Counted from the first letter of the stretch, positions 17,868 through 26,980 are shown. The stretch is 64,000 nucleotides of DNA from Chromobacterium haemolyticum (GCF_002081825.1 NZ_MUKU01000010.1:103831-167830), one strand, 5' to 3'. Translations and numbers: made by a program. The notes: generated from the letters alone by a model not told the origin.

Positions 17868-19160
17868 ATGTTCACTCAGAAACTGGATTTTGCGCCGGAC
17901 CTGCTGGCGATGCACGCGGCGGATCCGCAAACCTTTCCCTATTTGATGATGTCCTCCGGCGACGCCGGCTGGGATCTTTTGTTGCTGGAAGACGGGCGCG
18001 AGCTGTTTTACGCCGGCGAAGGCGGCGACTTTCTGCGCCGCTTGGCGGAGTTCAAGCCCCAAGCGGTCGATAACCGTCATCAACTGCCTTTTGTCGGCGG
18101 GCATTTTCTTTACTTGGGCTACGATCTGCTGTCCGAGTTCGAGCCCAGCGTGCCCGAAGCGTTGCCGGACAGCTTTCCGCTGGCGGCGTTGGCGCGTACC
18201 CCGGCCGCGGTGCTGGTGGATCGCCGCGAGGGCTGCGGCTGGATCGTGGCGGAAAGCGCCGAACTGTGGCAGCGGGTGTTGAGCCTGGCCCAAGCGGCGC
18301 CGGTGTTCGCGCCGCGTCCGGTGGCCCTGCGAGGTTTGGAAGAAGATCCGCCGCAGTGGTACACCGACGCGGTAGTCCGCCTCAAGCGCTACATCTACGA
18401 AGGCGATGTGTTCCAGGTGAATATTTCGCGCGGCTGGCGCGCCGAGCTGGAAGCCGGCGTGGCCGCTGCCGATCTGTTCTCCGCCCTGCGTCGCGCCAAC
18501 CCGGCGCCGTTTTCCGCCTTGGCGGATTTCGGCGACGCGCAGATCGTCAGCTCCTCGCCGGAGCGGCTGGTGCGGGTGCGCGACGGATGGGCGGAAACGC
18601 GGCCGATTGCCGGCACCCATCCACGCTCGCAGGATCCAGCGGAAGACGCCGCCTTGAAGCAGCGATTGATTTCCAGCGTCAAGGAGAGGGCGGAGCATGT
18701 GATGCTGATCGATCTGGAGCGCAACGATCTGGGGCGTATTTGCCTGCCCGGCAGCGTTGAGGTCAACGAATTGATGGCCGTGGCAAGCTACGCTTATGTC
18801 CATCACATCGAATCCAATGTTCGAGGCCGCCTGCGTTCCGGCGTGGGTCCGGCTGACACGCTGCGTGCGTTGTTTCCCGGCGGCACCATCACCGGCTGCC
18901 CCAAGGTGCGCACCATGCAAATTATTCGCGAACTGGAAAACAGCGCTAGGCGCGCCTATACCGGCAGCCTTGGCTACCTCAACCGCGACGGCAGCATGGA
19001 CTTGAACATCCTGATCCGCACTTTCATGCAAGAGGGCGCCTCGCTGCGTTTTCGCGCCGGCGGCGGCATCGTCGCCGATTCCGATCCCGAGCGCGAACTG
19101 CAGGAAACCCGCCACAAGGCGCGCGGCCTGCTGCGGGCGCTGGGCGTGGAGCAGGCCTGA
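17868..19160 (+). CDS. pabB: aminodeoxychorismate synthase component I
   Basis: A 430-aa enzyme that aminates chorismate in p-aminobenzoate (folate) synthesis. The chorismate-binding domain fills the C-terminal half: RPIAGTHPRS, LIDLERNDLGRI, FPGGTITGCPKV and the final GGGIVADSDPE. The N-terminal part is a normal, diverged PabB lobe. ATG at 17868 is taken over a longer upstream frame, which runs into the fabF terminator. It shares TGATG with pabC. Confidence 0.93.
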   Translation: MFTQKLDFAPDLLAMHAADPQTFPYLMMSSGDAGWDLLLLEDGRELFYAGEGGDFLRRLAEFKPQAVDNRHQLPFVGGHFLYLGYDLLSEFEPSVPEALPDSFPLAALARTPAAVLVDRREGCGWIVAESAELWQRVLSLAQAAPVFAPRPVALRGLEEDPPQWYTDAVVRLKRYIYEGDVFQVNISRGWRAELEAGVAAADLFSALRRANPAPFSALADFGDAQIVSSSPERLVRVRDGWAETRPIAGTHPRSQDPAEDAALKQRLISSVKERAEHVMLIDLERNDLGRICLPGSVEVNELMAVASYAYVHHIESNVRGRLRSGVGPADTLRALFPGGTITGCPKVRTMQIIRELENSARRAYTGSLGYLNRDGSMDLNILIRTFMQEGASLRFRAGGGIVADSDPERELQETRHKARGLLRALGVEQA

Positions 19161-19972
19161 TGGCGATGCTGATCAACGGCCGCGCCGACGAGAGGGTCGC
19201 TGCTGCGGATCGCGGCCTGGCCTACGGCGACGGCGTGTTTCGGACGCTGGAGCTGATAGAGGGCAAGCCCAGGTTGTGGGCGTGGCAATACGCGCGTTTG
19301 TGCGACGACGCGCGCAGGCTGCGCCTGCCCCCGCCTGAGGAGAGCTTGCTGCTGGCGGAACTGGCCGCGGCGGGAGACGGCCTGCCGCGCGCTGCGGCCA
19401 AGATTATGCTGACCCGCGGCGCAGGCGCGCGTGGTTATGCGATGCCGGAGGCCCCGTCCTGCACTCGGATCGTCAGCGCCGCGGCCTGGAACGGCTATCC
19501 GCCGGAGCGATCTGAACAGGGCGTGACGGCGCGCTGGTGCGAAACCCGCTTGGCCTTGCAGCCGGCTTTGGCCGGCATCAAGCACCTAAACCGGCTGGAG
19601 AACGTGCTGGCGCGCTCTGAGTGGCAAGACCCCGCCGTCGCCGAGGGCCTGATGCTGGACATGGAGGGTTGGGTGGCCGAGGGCACGATGAGCAATGTCT
19701 ACGTGCTGGAAGGCGAAGCGATCGTCACGCCGAGGCTGGACCGTTGCGGTGTGAACGGAGCGGTGCGGGATTGGTTGACCGCGTATTGTTTGGATATCGG
19801 ACGCTCTTTTACTGAAACGCGACTTTCCACGTCGCGCTTGATTGACGCCGATGCGGTGTTTCTCTCCAATAGCCTGATGGGTATCTGGCAGATTACCCGC
19901 TTGGGCGAGCGCAGCTGGACACCTCATCCACTGCTGCGCGCCCTGCAACACAGCCTGTCGCTTCAAGCCTGA
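19160..19972 (+). CDS. pabC: aminodeoxychorismate lyase
   Basis: A 270-aa fold-type IV PLP enzyme that releases pyruvate from aminodeoxychorismate to give p-aminobenzoate. It has RGLAYGDGVFRTL near the N-terminus, the PLP lysine in AGIKHLNRLENV, and EGTMSNVY. The ATG overlaps the pabB stop, so the two are coupled. An alternative ATG two codons on is possible. The yceG-tmk-holB genes that often follow are not here. Confidence 0.93.
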   Translation: MAMLINGRADERVAAADRGLAYGDGVFRTLELIEGKPRLWAWQYARLCDDARRLRLPPPEESLLLAELAAAGDGLPRAAAKIMLTRGAGARGYAMPEAPSCTRIVSAAAWNGYPPERSEQGVTARWCETRLALQPALAGIKHLNRLENVLARSEWQDPAVAEGLMLDMEGWVAEGTMSNVYVLEGEAIVTPRLDRCGVNGAVRDWLTAYCLDIGRSFTETRLSTSRLIDADAVFLSNSLMGIWQITRLGERSWTPHPLLRALQHSLSLQA

Positions 19973-20171
19973 AGGTTGAAGCCTGGCGCCGGGAGGGCAG
20001 TTCCCGGCGTTGTCGGCAGGCCTGCCCAGACCGCGTCTGCTTTCTTGTCCAAGCCGCCCTTGCCGGGCGGATTCCATTCTTCCGACTGGCGTGCCGTGTC
20101 CGGACCGGGCATGGCGGCAAGCGCATGCGCGGATCGCGAACAATATTAAGACCAAGCTCAGAGAGGTTGCC

Positions 20172-21356
20172 GTGAAATTGATCCTTAAACTACTGGCCGG
20201 CATGGCGGTTGGCCTGGCGCTGGGGCTATGGGCCCCGGATGGGCCGCTGGCCTTGCTGATGACTTTCAAAGCCCTGTTCGGGCAGTTCATCGGCTTTATG
20301 ATTCCGCTGATTATCGTGTTTTACATCATGAGCGGCATCGCCGCGTTGGAGTCCAACTCCGGCAAGATGCTGGGCTGGACCGTGGGGCTGGCCTATTGCT
20401 CCACTATTCTGTCCGGTTTGGCGGCCTTCGCCGTCTCCTCCGGCGTGCTGCCGTCGCTGATCGCTCAGGGGGTGCACGCCACCGATAAGCCGGCGGCGAT
20501 CAAGGCCTTGTTCACGTTGGAGATCAAGCCGCTGTTCGATGTGATGACCGCCTTGATGCTGGCCTTCGTGTTTGGCCTGGGCATCGCCGTCACCCGCGCG
20601 CAGCGCCTCAAGGAAGTGGTGGATCAAGGCAAGGACATCGTCGAACTGGTGTTGGCAAAAGTGCTGATTCCGTTGTTGCCTGCCTATATCGCCTGCGTTT
20701 TCGCGGAGATGGCGGCCGACGGCTCCGTGTTCTCCACGCTGAAGACCTTTGGCGTGGTACTGGTGCTGGCCATCGCCATGCATTGGATCTGGCTGACCCT
20801 GCTGTACACGGTGACGGGCCTCGCCAGCGGCCGCAACCCCTGGTCTTTGATCCGCAATATGCTGCCGGCCTATCTGACCGCGTTGGGCACCATGTCGTCG
20901 GCGGCGACGATTCCGGTAGCGTTGCGCTCGGCCAAGCAGATGAAAGTCTCCGGCCCGGTGGCGGATTTCGTGATGCCGCTGTGCGCCACGATCCACCTGT
21001 GCGGTTCCACCATCACGCTGGTGACTTGCGCCACAGCGGTGATGTTGATGACGGCCGGCCTGGATGTGCCTAGCTGGGATGTGATGTTCCCCTTCATCCT
21101 GCTCTTGGGCGTGACCATGGTGGCGGCGCCGGGCGCGCCGGGCGGCGCGGTGATGTCGGCGCTGGGCATCCTGGCCAGCATGTTGCATTTCCCCGAGGCC
21201 AGCCTGGCCCTGATGATTGCGCTCTACTTGGCGCAGGACAGTTTCGGCACCGCCTGCAATGTCACCGGCGACGGTGTGATCGCATTGTGGCTGGACCGCA
21301 TTATGGGAAGGCCGGCGGAGGAGACGGAAGGCAAGCCGGCTTCGCAGCAGGCTTGA
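20172..21356 (+). CDS. dicarboxylate/amino acid:cation symporter (DAACS family)
   Basis: A 394-aa inner-membrane carrier with about eight hydrophobic segments and two re-entrant regions. The serine-rich hairpin is visible in TMSSAATIPVALRSA and the substrate/cation region in PGAPGGAVMSALG and DSFGTACNVTGDG. These match the glutamate/dicarboxylate carrier family; the substrate (serine/threonine, glutamate or a C4-dicarboxylate) cannot be read directly. GTG at 20172 is preferred: GAGAGG precedes it and the first helix begins at once, while the upstream frame is basic and low in homology. It has its own 199-base upstream region. Confidence 0.88.
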   Translation: MKLILKLLAGMAVGLALGLWAPDGPLALLMTFKALFGQFIGFMIPLIIVFYIMSGIAALESNSGKMLGWTVGLAYCSTILSGLAAFAVSSGVLPSLIAQGVHATDKPAAIKALFTLEIKPLFDVMTALMLAFVFGLGIAVTRAQRLKEVVDQGKDIVELVLAKVLIPLLPAYIACVFAEMAADGSVFSTLKTFGVVLVLAIAMHWIWLTLLYTVTGLASGRNPWSLIRNMLPAYLTALGTMSSAATIPVALRSAKQMKVSGPVADFVMPLCATIHLCGSTITLVTCATAVMLMTAGLDVPSWDVMFPFILLLGVTMVAAPGAPGGAVMSALGILASMLHFPEASLALMIALYLAQDSFGTACNVTGDGVIALWLDRIMGRPAEETEGKPASQQA

Positions 21357-21465
21357 GTTCGACTCATAGATTTATGTGAACTATACAACGAGCATTTAAT
21401 TATTTTTAGAGATAAAGAGGGCCATGTATATTGAGCGGGTCTTTCTGGCGCAGTAGCGCGCTGGC

Positions 21466-21504
21466 GGCTTTCGGCGGCGCTGTCGCCTGAAAGCCGGCCT
21501 TTTT
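21466..21504 (+). terminator. first hairpin-T-run in the leader of the EAL gene
   Basis: GGCTTTC/GAAAGCC with an inner GGCG/CGCC pair, then GGCCTTTTT. It lies about 110 bases after the symporter stop and about 110 before the EAL start. Confidence 0.65.
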
Positions 21505-21556
21505 CTGTTTGCCGGTTCCACGGAACCGCATACAGGTTTCTCTCGTATCCTGTTTG

Positions 21557-21581
21557 GGCCGAACGATGTTCGGCCTTTTTT
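21557..21581 (+). terminator. second terminator in the leader of the EAL gene
   Basis: Perfect GGCCGAAC/GTTCGGCC stem, 3-base loop, six T. It stands only 35 bases before the EAL ATG, so it either ends an upstream RNA or attenuates the EAL gene. Confidence 0.85.
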
Positions 21582-21616
21582 CTTGTTTGTTTTCTTGGCG
21601 CATGCCGGGAGGCGCA

Positions 21617-22489
21617 ATGTCGGCGATGGCGGAGTGTGAGGCGGCGGTTTGGGACCTGGGGGCGCAGCGCGCGCAGGCGGCGTTGCCGCGCTTGAATCAG
21701 ATGCTGGCGCGGCATGGCTTCGAGGAGGAGCCCTTGTCCTGGCGCGAAGAGCGCGTGCGCGGACAGCACGAGGACTGGCGCTTTCGCAGCGTCTTCCAGC
21801 CGGTGTTCCGCTTGCAAGACGGCGAGCCGAAGTTGTGGTCGGTAGAGGCGCTGGCGCGGGTGTCGGACCGCTTCGGCGGCCCATTGATTCCCACGGTGCT
21901 GTTCGCCGCGGAAACCACGCCGCGCCGCACCGTGTATGTGGACCGGCAGCTGCGCTGTCTGCATCTGCTCAATTTCTTGCTGCAAGCGCCGCCGCCGGGC
22001 CTGGTGCTGTCGCTCAACGTCAATGCCCAGCATTTGGTGAACGTCAGCGAGGCGCATGGACAGTTTTTCGCCGAGGCCTTGCAACTGTTGGGCGTGGAAC
22101 CTAGCCATGTTTGCCTGGAGATCGTCGAGGACGCGGTCAGCGACCCGGTGAGGCTGCACGGCGCGGTACAGCGCTACCGCGATCTGGGCTTCCTGATTTC
22201 CCTGGACGATTTTGGCCAGGGCGCGTCCAATCTGGAACGGGTGTGGCTGCTGGAGCCCGATTACGTCAAGTTGGACAAGGTGCTGATGCGGCGGGCCTTG
22301 ATGCGGCCGGCGCTGCGAGACAAATTGGCCGAGCTGGTGGCCATCTTGAAGCTGCACGGGGCCAAGGTGGTGGGCGAGGGCATTGAAAGCGAGATGCAGC
22401 TGGACATCGCTCGCGCCGCCGGCTGCGATTTCGTCCAGGGGTTCCACTTGGCGCGGCCGGTGGACAGCCTGAGCTGGCCCATTTCTTAG
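21617..22489 (+). CDS. EAL-domain cyclic-di-GMP phosphodiesterase
   Basis: A 290-aa soluble protein with an N-terminal segment of about 50 residues and one EAL domain. The catalytic set looks complete: VEALAR (EAL), LNVNA, LEIVED, LDDFGQG, DYVKLDK, VGEGIES and VQGFHLARP, so hydrolysis of c-di-GMP to pGpG is expected. There is no sensor, receiver or membrane domain in the chain, so regulation may act on expression. The ATG at 21617 has GGGAGG just upstream; two intrinsic terminators lie in the 260-base leader. The TAG stop is in the end of a dispersed repeat. Confidence 0.9.
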   Translation: MSAMAECEAAVWDLGAQRAQAALPRLNQMLARHGFEEEPLSWREERVRGQHEDWRFRSVFQPVFRLQDGEPKLWSVEALARVSDRFGGPLIPTVLFAAETTPRRTVYVDRQLRCLHLLNFLLQAPPPGLVLSLNVNAQHLVNVSEAHGQFFAEALQLLGVEPSHVCLEIVEDAVSDPVRLHGAVQRYRDLGFLISLDDFGQGASNLERVWLLEPDYVKLDKVLMRRALMRPALRDKLAELVAILKLHGAKVVGEGIESEMQLDIARAAGCDFVQGFHLARPVDSLSWPIS

Positions 22490-22606
22490 AGCCTGTTTAC
22501 GTTCTGCTGCGCGTCGGCGATACGGCGTTGAAAACGAGCTCAAAATGCTCATGTACCACGTGTACATTCCGCTTTTTCGCTCGTTTTCGCCTTATCTCGC
22601 GAGCTA
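22486..22606 (-). repeat. dispersed TIR repeat, copy 3 (reverse, 5' end of the element lost)
   Basis: Reads on the plus strand from TAGAGCCTGTTTACGTTCTG through CGGCGATACGGCGTTG and the CATGTACCACGTGTACATTC palindrome to TCTCGCGAGC, where it runs into copy 4. It contains the stop codon of the EAL gene. Confidence 0.85.
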
Positions 22607-22700
22607 AGGCGAAAACGGCTGATACGCTACATGAGCATTTCGAAGGGGTACTCTCCGTATCACGCTCCACAACGCGCAGCAGATCGTGAACAGCTTCTTA
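22590..22700 (+). repeat. dispersed TIR repeat, copy 4 (internally deleted, head-to-head with copy 3)
   Basis: Begins at the shared TCTCGCGAGCTAAGGCG, lacks the usual GAGAAAGCGGAATGTAC block, and ends CGCAGCAGATCGTGAACAGC plus TTCTTA. The last bases are the stop codon of the DUF4936 gene on the other strand. Confidence 0.75.
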
Positions 22701-22967
22701 ATCCAGCGGCTGAAACCACTCTTCATGGCGGCTTAACGCCGCCAACCCGCATTCGGCGCTGGCTTCCAGCCAGACGCGACGGAAAGCATCCGCGTCGGCT
22801 ATCTCCTCATAAACTTCCATCCAGGTGCCGGCGTCGTCGCGTCGACGCAGCAGGCGGCCGGCGACACCAGCGCGGGCCAGAACGCCGGCTTGCAGCGCCC
22901 GCAGCCGCGCAAGCAGGGGCGCGTTGTCCGTGTCGACCTTGAAATAGCAATAAAAACTGTAGCTCAT
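22698..22967 (-). CDS. small DUF4936-like protein
   Basis: An 89-aa protein (MSYSFYCYFKV start) resembling the DUF4936 family, small alpha/beta proteins similar in size to ferredoxin-like monooxygenase folds; function unknown. Features seen: LLRRRDDAGTWMEVYE and the C-terminal HEEWFQPLD. The ATG at 22967 is chosen since family members begin there; the frame could extend to 23006. Its TAA stop is formed by the end of repeat copy 4. It is divergent from tyrA. Confidence 0.65.
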   Translation of the reverse strand: MSYSFYCYFKVDTDNAPLLARLRALQAGVLARAGVAGRLLRRRDDAGTWMEVYEEIADADAFRRVWLEASAECGLAALSRHEEWFQPLD

Positions 22968-23014
22968 CGGATGTCCTATGCAGGGCGCGCGCTTGATGCG
23001 TCGCAACGGAGTGG

Positions 23015-23042
23015 TTGTCAGCCAACACTAGGCAGGTATGAT
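23015..23042 (+). promoter_or_regulatory. probable tyrA promoter
   Basis: TTGTCA-N16-TATGAT, giving a start near 23049 and a leader of about 35 bases before GTG 23083. Confidence 0.6.
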
Positions 23043-23082
23043 AGCCGTTCTAGGTTCCAAGGCGATGGATAGAGGAGAAGCG

Positions 23083-23967
23083 GTGCAGCAAGGGATGGAT
23101 ACCCTGGTGGTGGTGGGCGTGGGCCTGATTGGCGGTTCGTTCGCCCTGTCGCTGAAGCGCGCCGGGATGGCGCGGCATGTGATCGGCGTCGGCCGCACCC
23201 GGGAAAACCTGGAGCGGGCGCTGGAACTGGGCGTGGTGGACGAAATCAGCCAGGATTTGGCCGAGGTGGCCGGGCGCGCCGATCTGGTGTTGCTGGCCTC
23301 GCCGGTGGGGCAGATGGGCGCGCTGATGGCGGCGATGGCGCCGCGGCTGCGTCCGGAGACGGTCGTTACCGACGCCGGCAGCACCAAGGGCGACGTGGTG
23401 GAGTTGTACCGCCGGCATTTGCCGGACCAGTTAGCGCATTGCGTGCCGGCGCATCCCATTGCCGGCTCCGATCTATCCGGGGCCGCCGCCGCGCAGTACG
23501 GCTTGTACGAAAACCGCAAAGTCGTGCTGACGCCGTTGCCGGAGACCCTGCCTTCCGTCGCCGAGCGAGTGGCGGCGCTATGGCGCGCCTGCGGCGCGGA
23601 AATCCACTGCATGACGGCGCAGGAGCACGACGCGGTGTTCGCCACCGTCAGCCACCTGCCGCACTTGCTGGCCTTCGCCTATGTGGACATGGTGGCGGGC
23701 AAGGCCGACGCCGAGCGCTGCTTTGATTTCGCCGCCACCGGTTTTCGCGACTTCACTCGCATTGCCGGCAGCCATCCGGAAATGTGGACCGACATCAGCC
23801 TGGCCAACCGGGACGCCTTGCTTGAGGAACTCGACCGCTATCGCGCCGGTTTGGACCAATTGCGTCAAATGCTGGCGGCGGGAGACGGAGAGCGCTTGGC
23901 GGAGCGTTTCGGCGCGGCGCGCGGCGCGCGCACGCGCTGGCATCAGCAATTCATGCGCAAGGGGTGA
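23083..23967 (+). CDS. tyrA: prephenate dehydrogenase
   Basis: A 294-aa NAD-dependent enzyme of tyrosine synthesis: prephenate to 4-hydroxyphenylpyruvate. It has the Rossmann motif VVGVGLIGGS, DAGSTKG, the substrate-binding HPIAGSD, and HDAVFATVSHLPHLLA with the conserved active-site histidine. No chorismate mutase or ACT domain is attached. GTG at 23083 is chosen: AGGAG lies 5 bases upstream and the promoter (23015-23042) would leave no leader for starts further up. It is followed at once by an SDR gene. Confidence 0.93.
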   Translation: MQQGMDTLVVVGVGLIGGSFALSLKRAGMARHVIGVGRTRENLERALELGVVDEISQDLAEVAGRADLVLLASPVGQMGALMAAMAPRLRPETVVTDAGSTKGDVVELYRRHLPDQLAHCVPAHPIAGSDLSGAAAAQYGLYENRKVVLTPLPETLPSVAERVAALWRACGAEIHCMTAQEHDAVFATVSHLPHLLAFAYVDMVAGKADAERCFDFAATGFRDFTRIAGSHPEMWTDISLANRDALLEELDRYRAGLDQLRQMLAAGDGERLAERFGAARGARTRWHQQFMRKG

Positions 23968-23969
23968 AG

Positions 23970-24719
23970 ATGAGCGTCAAAGTGGTGTTGATTACCGGCG
24001 CTTCGCGCGGCATAGGCGCGGCGACCGCGCGTCTGGCGGCAGTAGAGGGCTGGCGCGTTGCAGTCAATTACCGCCTTGACCAAACCGGAGCGGAGGCGGT
24101 TGTGGCCGAGCTGCGGCAAGCGGGCGCGGACGCCGAAGCGTTTTGCGCAGATGTCTCGCTCGAGGCGGACATCGTGGGCTTGTTCGACGCGGTGGCGGCG
24201 CATTTTGGCCGCCTGGACGCGCTGGTCAACAATGCCGGCGTCACCGCGCCGATTGGCCGGCTGGAGGATTACTCGGCGCAACGGGTGGAGCAAGTCTTGC
24301 GCAGCAATGTGTTGGGCCCCGTTCTCTGTTGTCGCGAGGCGGTGCGCCGGATGTCCACCCGCCATGGCGGCGTTGGCGGCGCCATCGTCAACGTCTCTTC
24401 CGCCGCGTCGCGGCTGGGCTCGGCCGGAGAGTATGTCGATTACGCCGCTAGCAAGGGGGCCATCGATACCCTGACCCTGGGCCTGGCGCGGGAGGTGGCC
24501 GCCGAAGGCATCCGCGTCAACGCAGTGCGGCCGGGGCTGATCCATACCGGCATTCATGCCGCCAGCGGCGAGCCCGGCCGGGTGGAGCGCCTGGCCGGCA
24601 GCGTGCCGATGGGGCGCGGCGGCGCGGTTGAGGAGGTGGCCGCCGCCATTGTCTGGCTGTTGTCCGACGCCAGCTCTTTCTGTACAGGCAGCTTGCTGGA
24701 CGTCAGCGGCGGTCGTTGA
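23970..24719 (+). CDS. short-chain dehydrogenase/reductase
   Basis: A 249-aa classical SDR: TGASRGIG cofactor loop, NNAG, catalytic serine in VNVSSAASR and YAASK. NADP preference is suggested by the Arg after the second strand (VNYR). Similar proteins are called glucose 1-dehydrogenases or FabG paralogues, but the substrate is unknown. The ATG is 3 bases after the tyrA stop with AAGGGG in range, so it is co-transcribed. Its 3' end overlaps the end of the convergent LysR gene by 17 bases. Confidence 0.88.
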   Translation: MSVKVVLITGASRGIGAATARLAAVEGWRVAVNYRLDQTGAEAVVAELRQAGADAEAFCADVSLEADIVGLFDAVAAHFGRLDALVNNAGVTAPIGRLEDYSAQRVEQVLRSNVLGPVLCCREAVRRMSTRHGGVGGAIVNVSSAASRLGSAGEYVDYAASKGAIDTLTLGLAREVAAEGIRVNAVRPGLIHTGIHAASGEPGRVERLAGSVPMGRGGAVEEVAAAIVWLLSDASSFCTGSLLDVSGGR

Positions 24720-25605
24720 GCCAGCGCTCGCGCATCAAATTGAGAAACTGGGCCACCAGCGGCGAATCTTCGTCCAGACGGGTGGCCAAGCCCATCGCCA
24801 GATAAGCGCCCTCGTCCAACAGCGGCACATAGCGCACGCCGGGGAGCCGCACGTATTCCAGCGGAGAGGGCAGGATGGCGATGCCGAGTCCGGCGGCCAC
24901 CAAGCCGATTTGGGTGATCGCCTCGCCCGCCTCCTGTCGCGGCCGCCAGTCCATGCCTTGGCGGCGCGCCAGTTCGCGCAGCACCGTGTTCAAGCCGGTG
25001 CCGGCCTCCTGGGGATAGCCGATCAGGCTTTCCCCGCGTAATTGCTCAAGCCGCAGCGCCGGCAGGCCAGCCAGCGGATGCTCGGCGCTGATTACCACTC
25101 GCAACGCGTCTCGCTGTAATTCCACCATCGCGATGTCCGCCATGGGCTCCAGGCCGTTGAAGCGCACGAAGCCGATGTCCAGCCGCCGTTGCTGCAAAGC
25201 CTGGTACTGGTCGGTGGTGAACATCTCGCGCAACTTGAGGCCGACCTCCGGGAAACGCAGACGATAGTCGTGCAGGCCGGCGTGCAGGATGGGGGACAGC
25301 GGCAGAGAAGAAGTGAAGCCTATGCTCAACTCCCCGATTTCGCCGCGCGCGGCACGCCGGGCTTCCATCGCGGCCAGTTCCGCGTCGGCCAGAATGCGTT
25401 GGGCGCGGCCCAGGAATTGGCGGCCGGCCTCGGTCAGCTCCACCTTGCGCTGGTGGCGGCGCAGCAGCCGCACACCCAGTTCGGATTCCAGGGCCTGGAT
25501 CTGCTGGCTGAGCGGAGGCTGGCCAATGTGCAGGCGCTGGGCCGCGCGGGTGAAGTGGAGCTCCTCGGCAACCGCAACGAAGTAGCGTAGATGGCGCAGT
25601 TCCAT
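24703..25605 (-). CDS. LysR-family transcription regulator
   Basis: A 300-aa one-component regulator with an N-terminal winged HTH (about 1-60; LRYFVAVAEELHFTRAAQRL) and a C-terminal type 2 periplasmic-binding-like effector domain. It is divergent from an MFS transporter with 101 bases between starts, the usual layout of an autoregulated LysR-target pair; E. coli ynfL-ynfM has the same arrangement. The effector is unknown. Confidence 0.92.
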   Translation of the reverse strand: MELRHLRYFVAVAEELHFTRAAQRLHIGQPPLSQQIQALESELGVRLLRRHQRKVELTEAGRQFLGRAQRILADAELAAMEARRAARGEIGELSIGFTSSLPLSPILHAGLHDYRLRFPEVGLKLREMFTTDQYQALQQRRLDIGFVRFNGLEPMADIAMVELQRDALRVVISAEHPLAGLPALRLEQLRGESLIGYPQEAGTGLNTVLRELARRQGMDWRPRQEAGEAITQIGLVAAGLGIAILPSPLEYVRLPGVRYVPLLDEGAYLAMGLATRLDEDSPLVAQFLNLMRERWLNDRR

Positions 25606-25706
25606 GATTGATATTTCAAAAGTATCAAATGATGTTTAAATATATATTGGACTGCGCTTTCGGCCAAGACTAAGCTCAAAGCCATATTTCGCATTGAAAG
25701 CTTTTC

Positions 25707-26969
25707 ATGTCCGCCGATTCGTCGTCTCCTTGCCTTCGCGGCCTTGCGCCGCCACCGTCCGAACCCAGCTTTCCCCCGGCCAAATTGCATGCCGGCACCC
25801 CAGAATTTCGCGCCACCGCGCGAGCCATGTTTGTCGGCGGCTATTGCACCTTCGCCATGCTTTACGGCGCGCAGCCGCTGATGCCGATGTTCGCTCAGGA
25901 GTTCGCCCTGTCGCCGGCCGCCTCCAGCGGCGTGGTGTCGCTGGCCACCGGCAGTCTGGCCCTGAGCCTGATTCCCGCCGGCCTGCTGGCGGATCGCCTG
26001 GGCCGGCGCCCCTTGATGAACGCGGCGCTGGCGCTGGGCGCGCTGCTGATGTTGCTGTCGGCGCTGGCGGACAGCTTCCAGCATCTGCTGTGGCTGCGTG
26101 CGGCGTTCGGGGTGGCTCTGGCCGGCTTGCCTGCGGTGGCGATGACCTATTTGAGCGAAGAGGTGGACGCCAAGTCGTTGGGCCACTCTATGGGCCTGTA
26201 TATCGCCGGCAATGCGCTGGGCGGGATGAGCGGCCGTTTCATCGCTTCCTTGCTGGCCGATCATCTAGGCTGGCGCTGGGCGTTGCTGACGCTGACCTTG
26301 CTTGGCGTGGCGGGGGCTTGCTTGTTCTGGCGCAATCTGCCCCCGTCGCGTCATTTCCAGCCGCGCAGGCATGATTTCGGCCGCATGTGGCGGGAAGCCA
26401 AGGGCTTGTTCCGCGATCCAGGACTGCCCTGGTTGTTCGTCAGCGCCTTTTTGTTGTCCGGTTGTTTCGTCAGCTTGTACAACTATTTGGGTTTTCGTCT
26501 GTTGGCCGCGCCGTTCAATATGAGCCAGAGCTTGTTGGGGCTGGTGTTTTCGCTGTATATCGTCGGCGTCTGGTCATCGGCCTGGGTTGGCAAGTTGTCG
26601 GACCGCCTGGGCCGGCGCAATGTGCTGTGGCTGATGGTCCTGTCCATGTTGCTGGGGCTGGGCTTGACCCTGAGCGACCGCGTGACGCTGCTGGTGGCCG
26701 GCATCGCCTTGTTCACCTTCGGTTTTTTCGCCGGTCATTCGGTGGCCAGCAGCTGGGTGGGGCTGCGGGCGCGGCAGGGGCGGGCGCTGGCCTCGGCCAT
26801 TTATCTGAGCGCCTACTATCTGGGCTCCAGCTTGGTGGGGTCTTTGTCCGGCCTGATGTGGGGGAAGGGCGGTTGGCAAGGCGTTGCCGCGGTGCTGGCG
26901 GCCAGCCTGGCGGCGATGCTGGCGATCAGCCTGGGCTTGAGGTGGCTGCAGCCCTTGCCGCAATCTTGA
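25707..26969 (+). CDS. MFS transporter, YnfM-like
   Basis: A 420-aa inner-membrane transporter with 12 predicted helices, and a hydrophilic N-terminal tail of about 35 residues. The loop 2-3 motif is ADRLGRRP and its repeat-half counterpart SDRLGRRN. It resembles the proton-driven drug-efflux branch (YnfM). Probably controlled by the divergent LysR regulator. A bidirectional terminator follows. Confidence 0.9.
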   Translation: MSADSSSPCLRGLAPPPSEPSFPPAKLHAGTPEFRATARAMFVGGYCTFAMLYGAQPLMPMFAQEFALSPAASSGVVSLATGSLALSLIPAGLLADRLGRRPLMNAALALGALLMLLSALADSFQHLLWLRAAFGVALAGLPAVAMTYLSEEVDAKSLGHSMGLYIAGNALGGMSGRFIASLLADHLGWRWALLTLTLLGVAGACLFWRNLPPSRHFQPRRHDFGRMWREAKGLFRDPGLPWLFVSAFLLSGCFVSLYNYLGFRLLAAPFNMSQSLLGLVFSLYIVGVWSSAWVGKLSDRLGRRNVLWLMVLSMLLGLGLTLSDRVTLLVAGIALFTFGFFAGHSVASSWVGLRARQGRALASAIYLSAYYLGSSLVGSLSGLMWGKGGWQGVAAVLAASLAAMLAISLGLRWLQPLPQS

Positions 26970-26980
26970 GCCTGAAAGAA

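Noticed and set aside
17805..19115. A 436-codon minus-strand frame opposite pabB
   Set aside because: PabB motifs are unmistakable on the plus strand; the other frame is a codon-bias shadow.
21357..21616. c-di-GMP riboswitch in front of the EAL gene
   Set aside because: No recognisable GEMM core; only terminators are clear.
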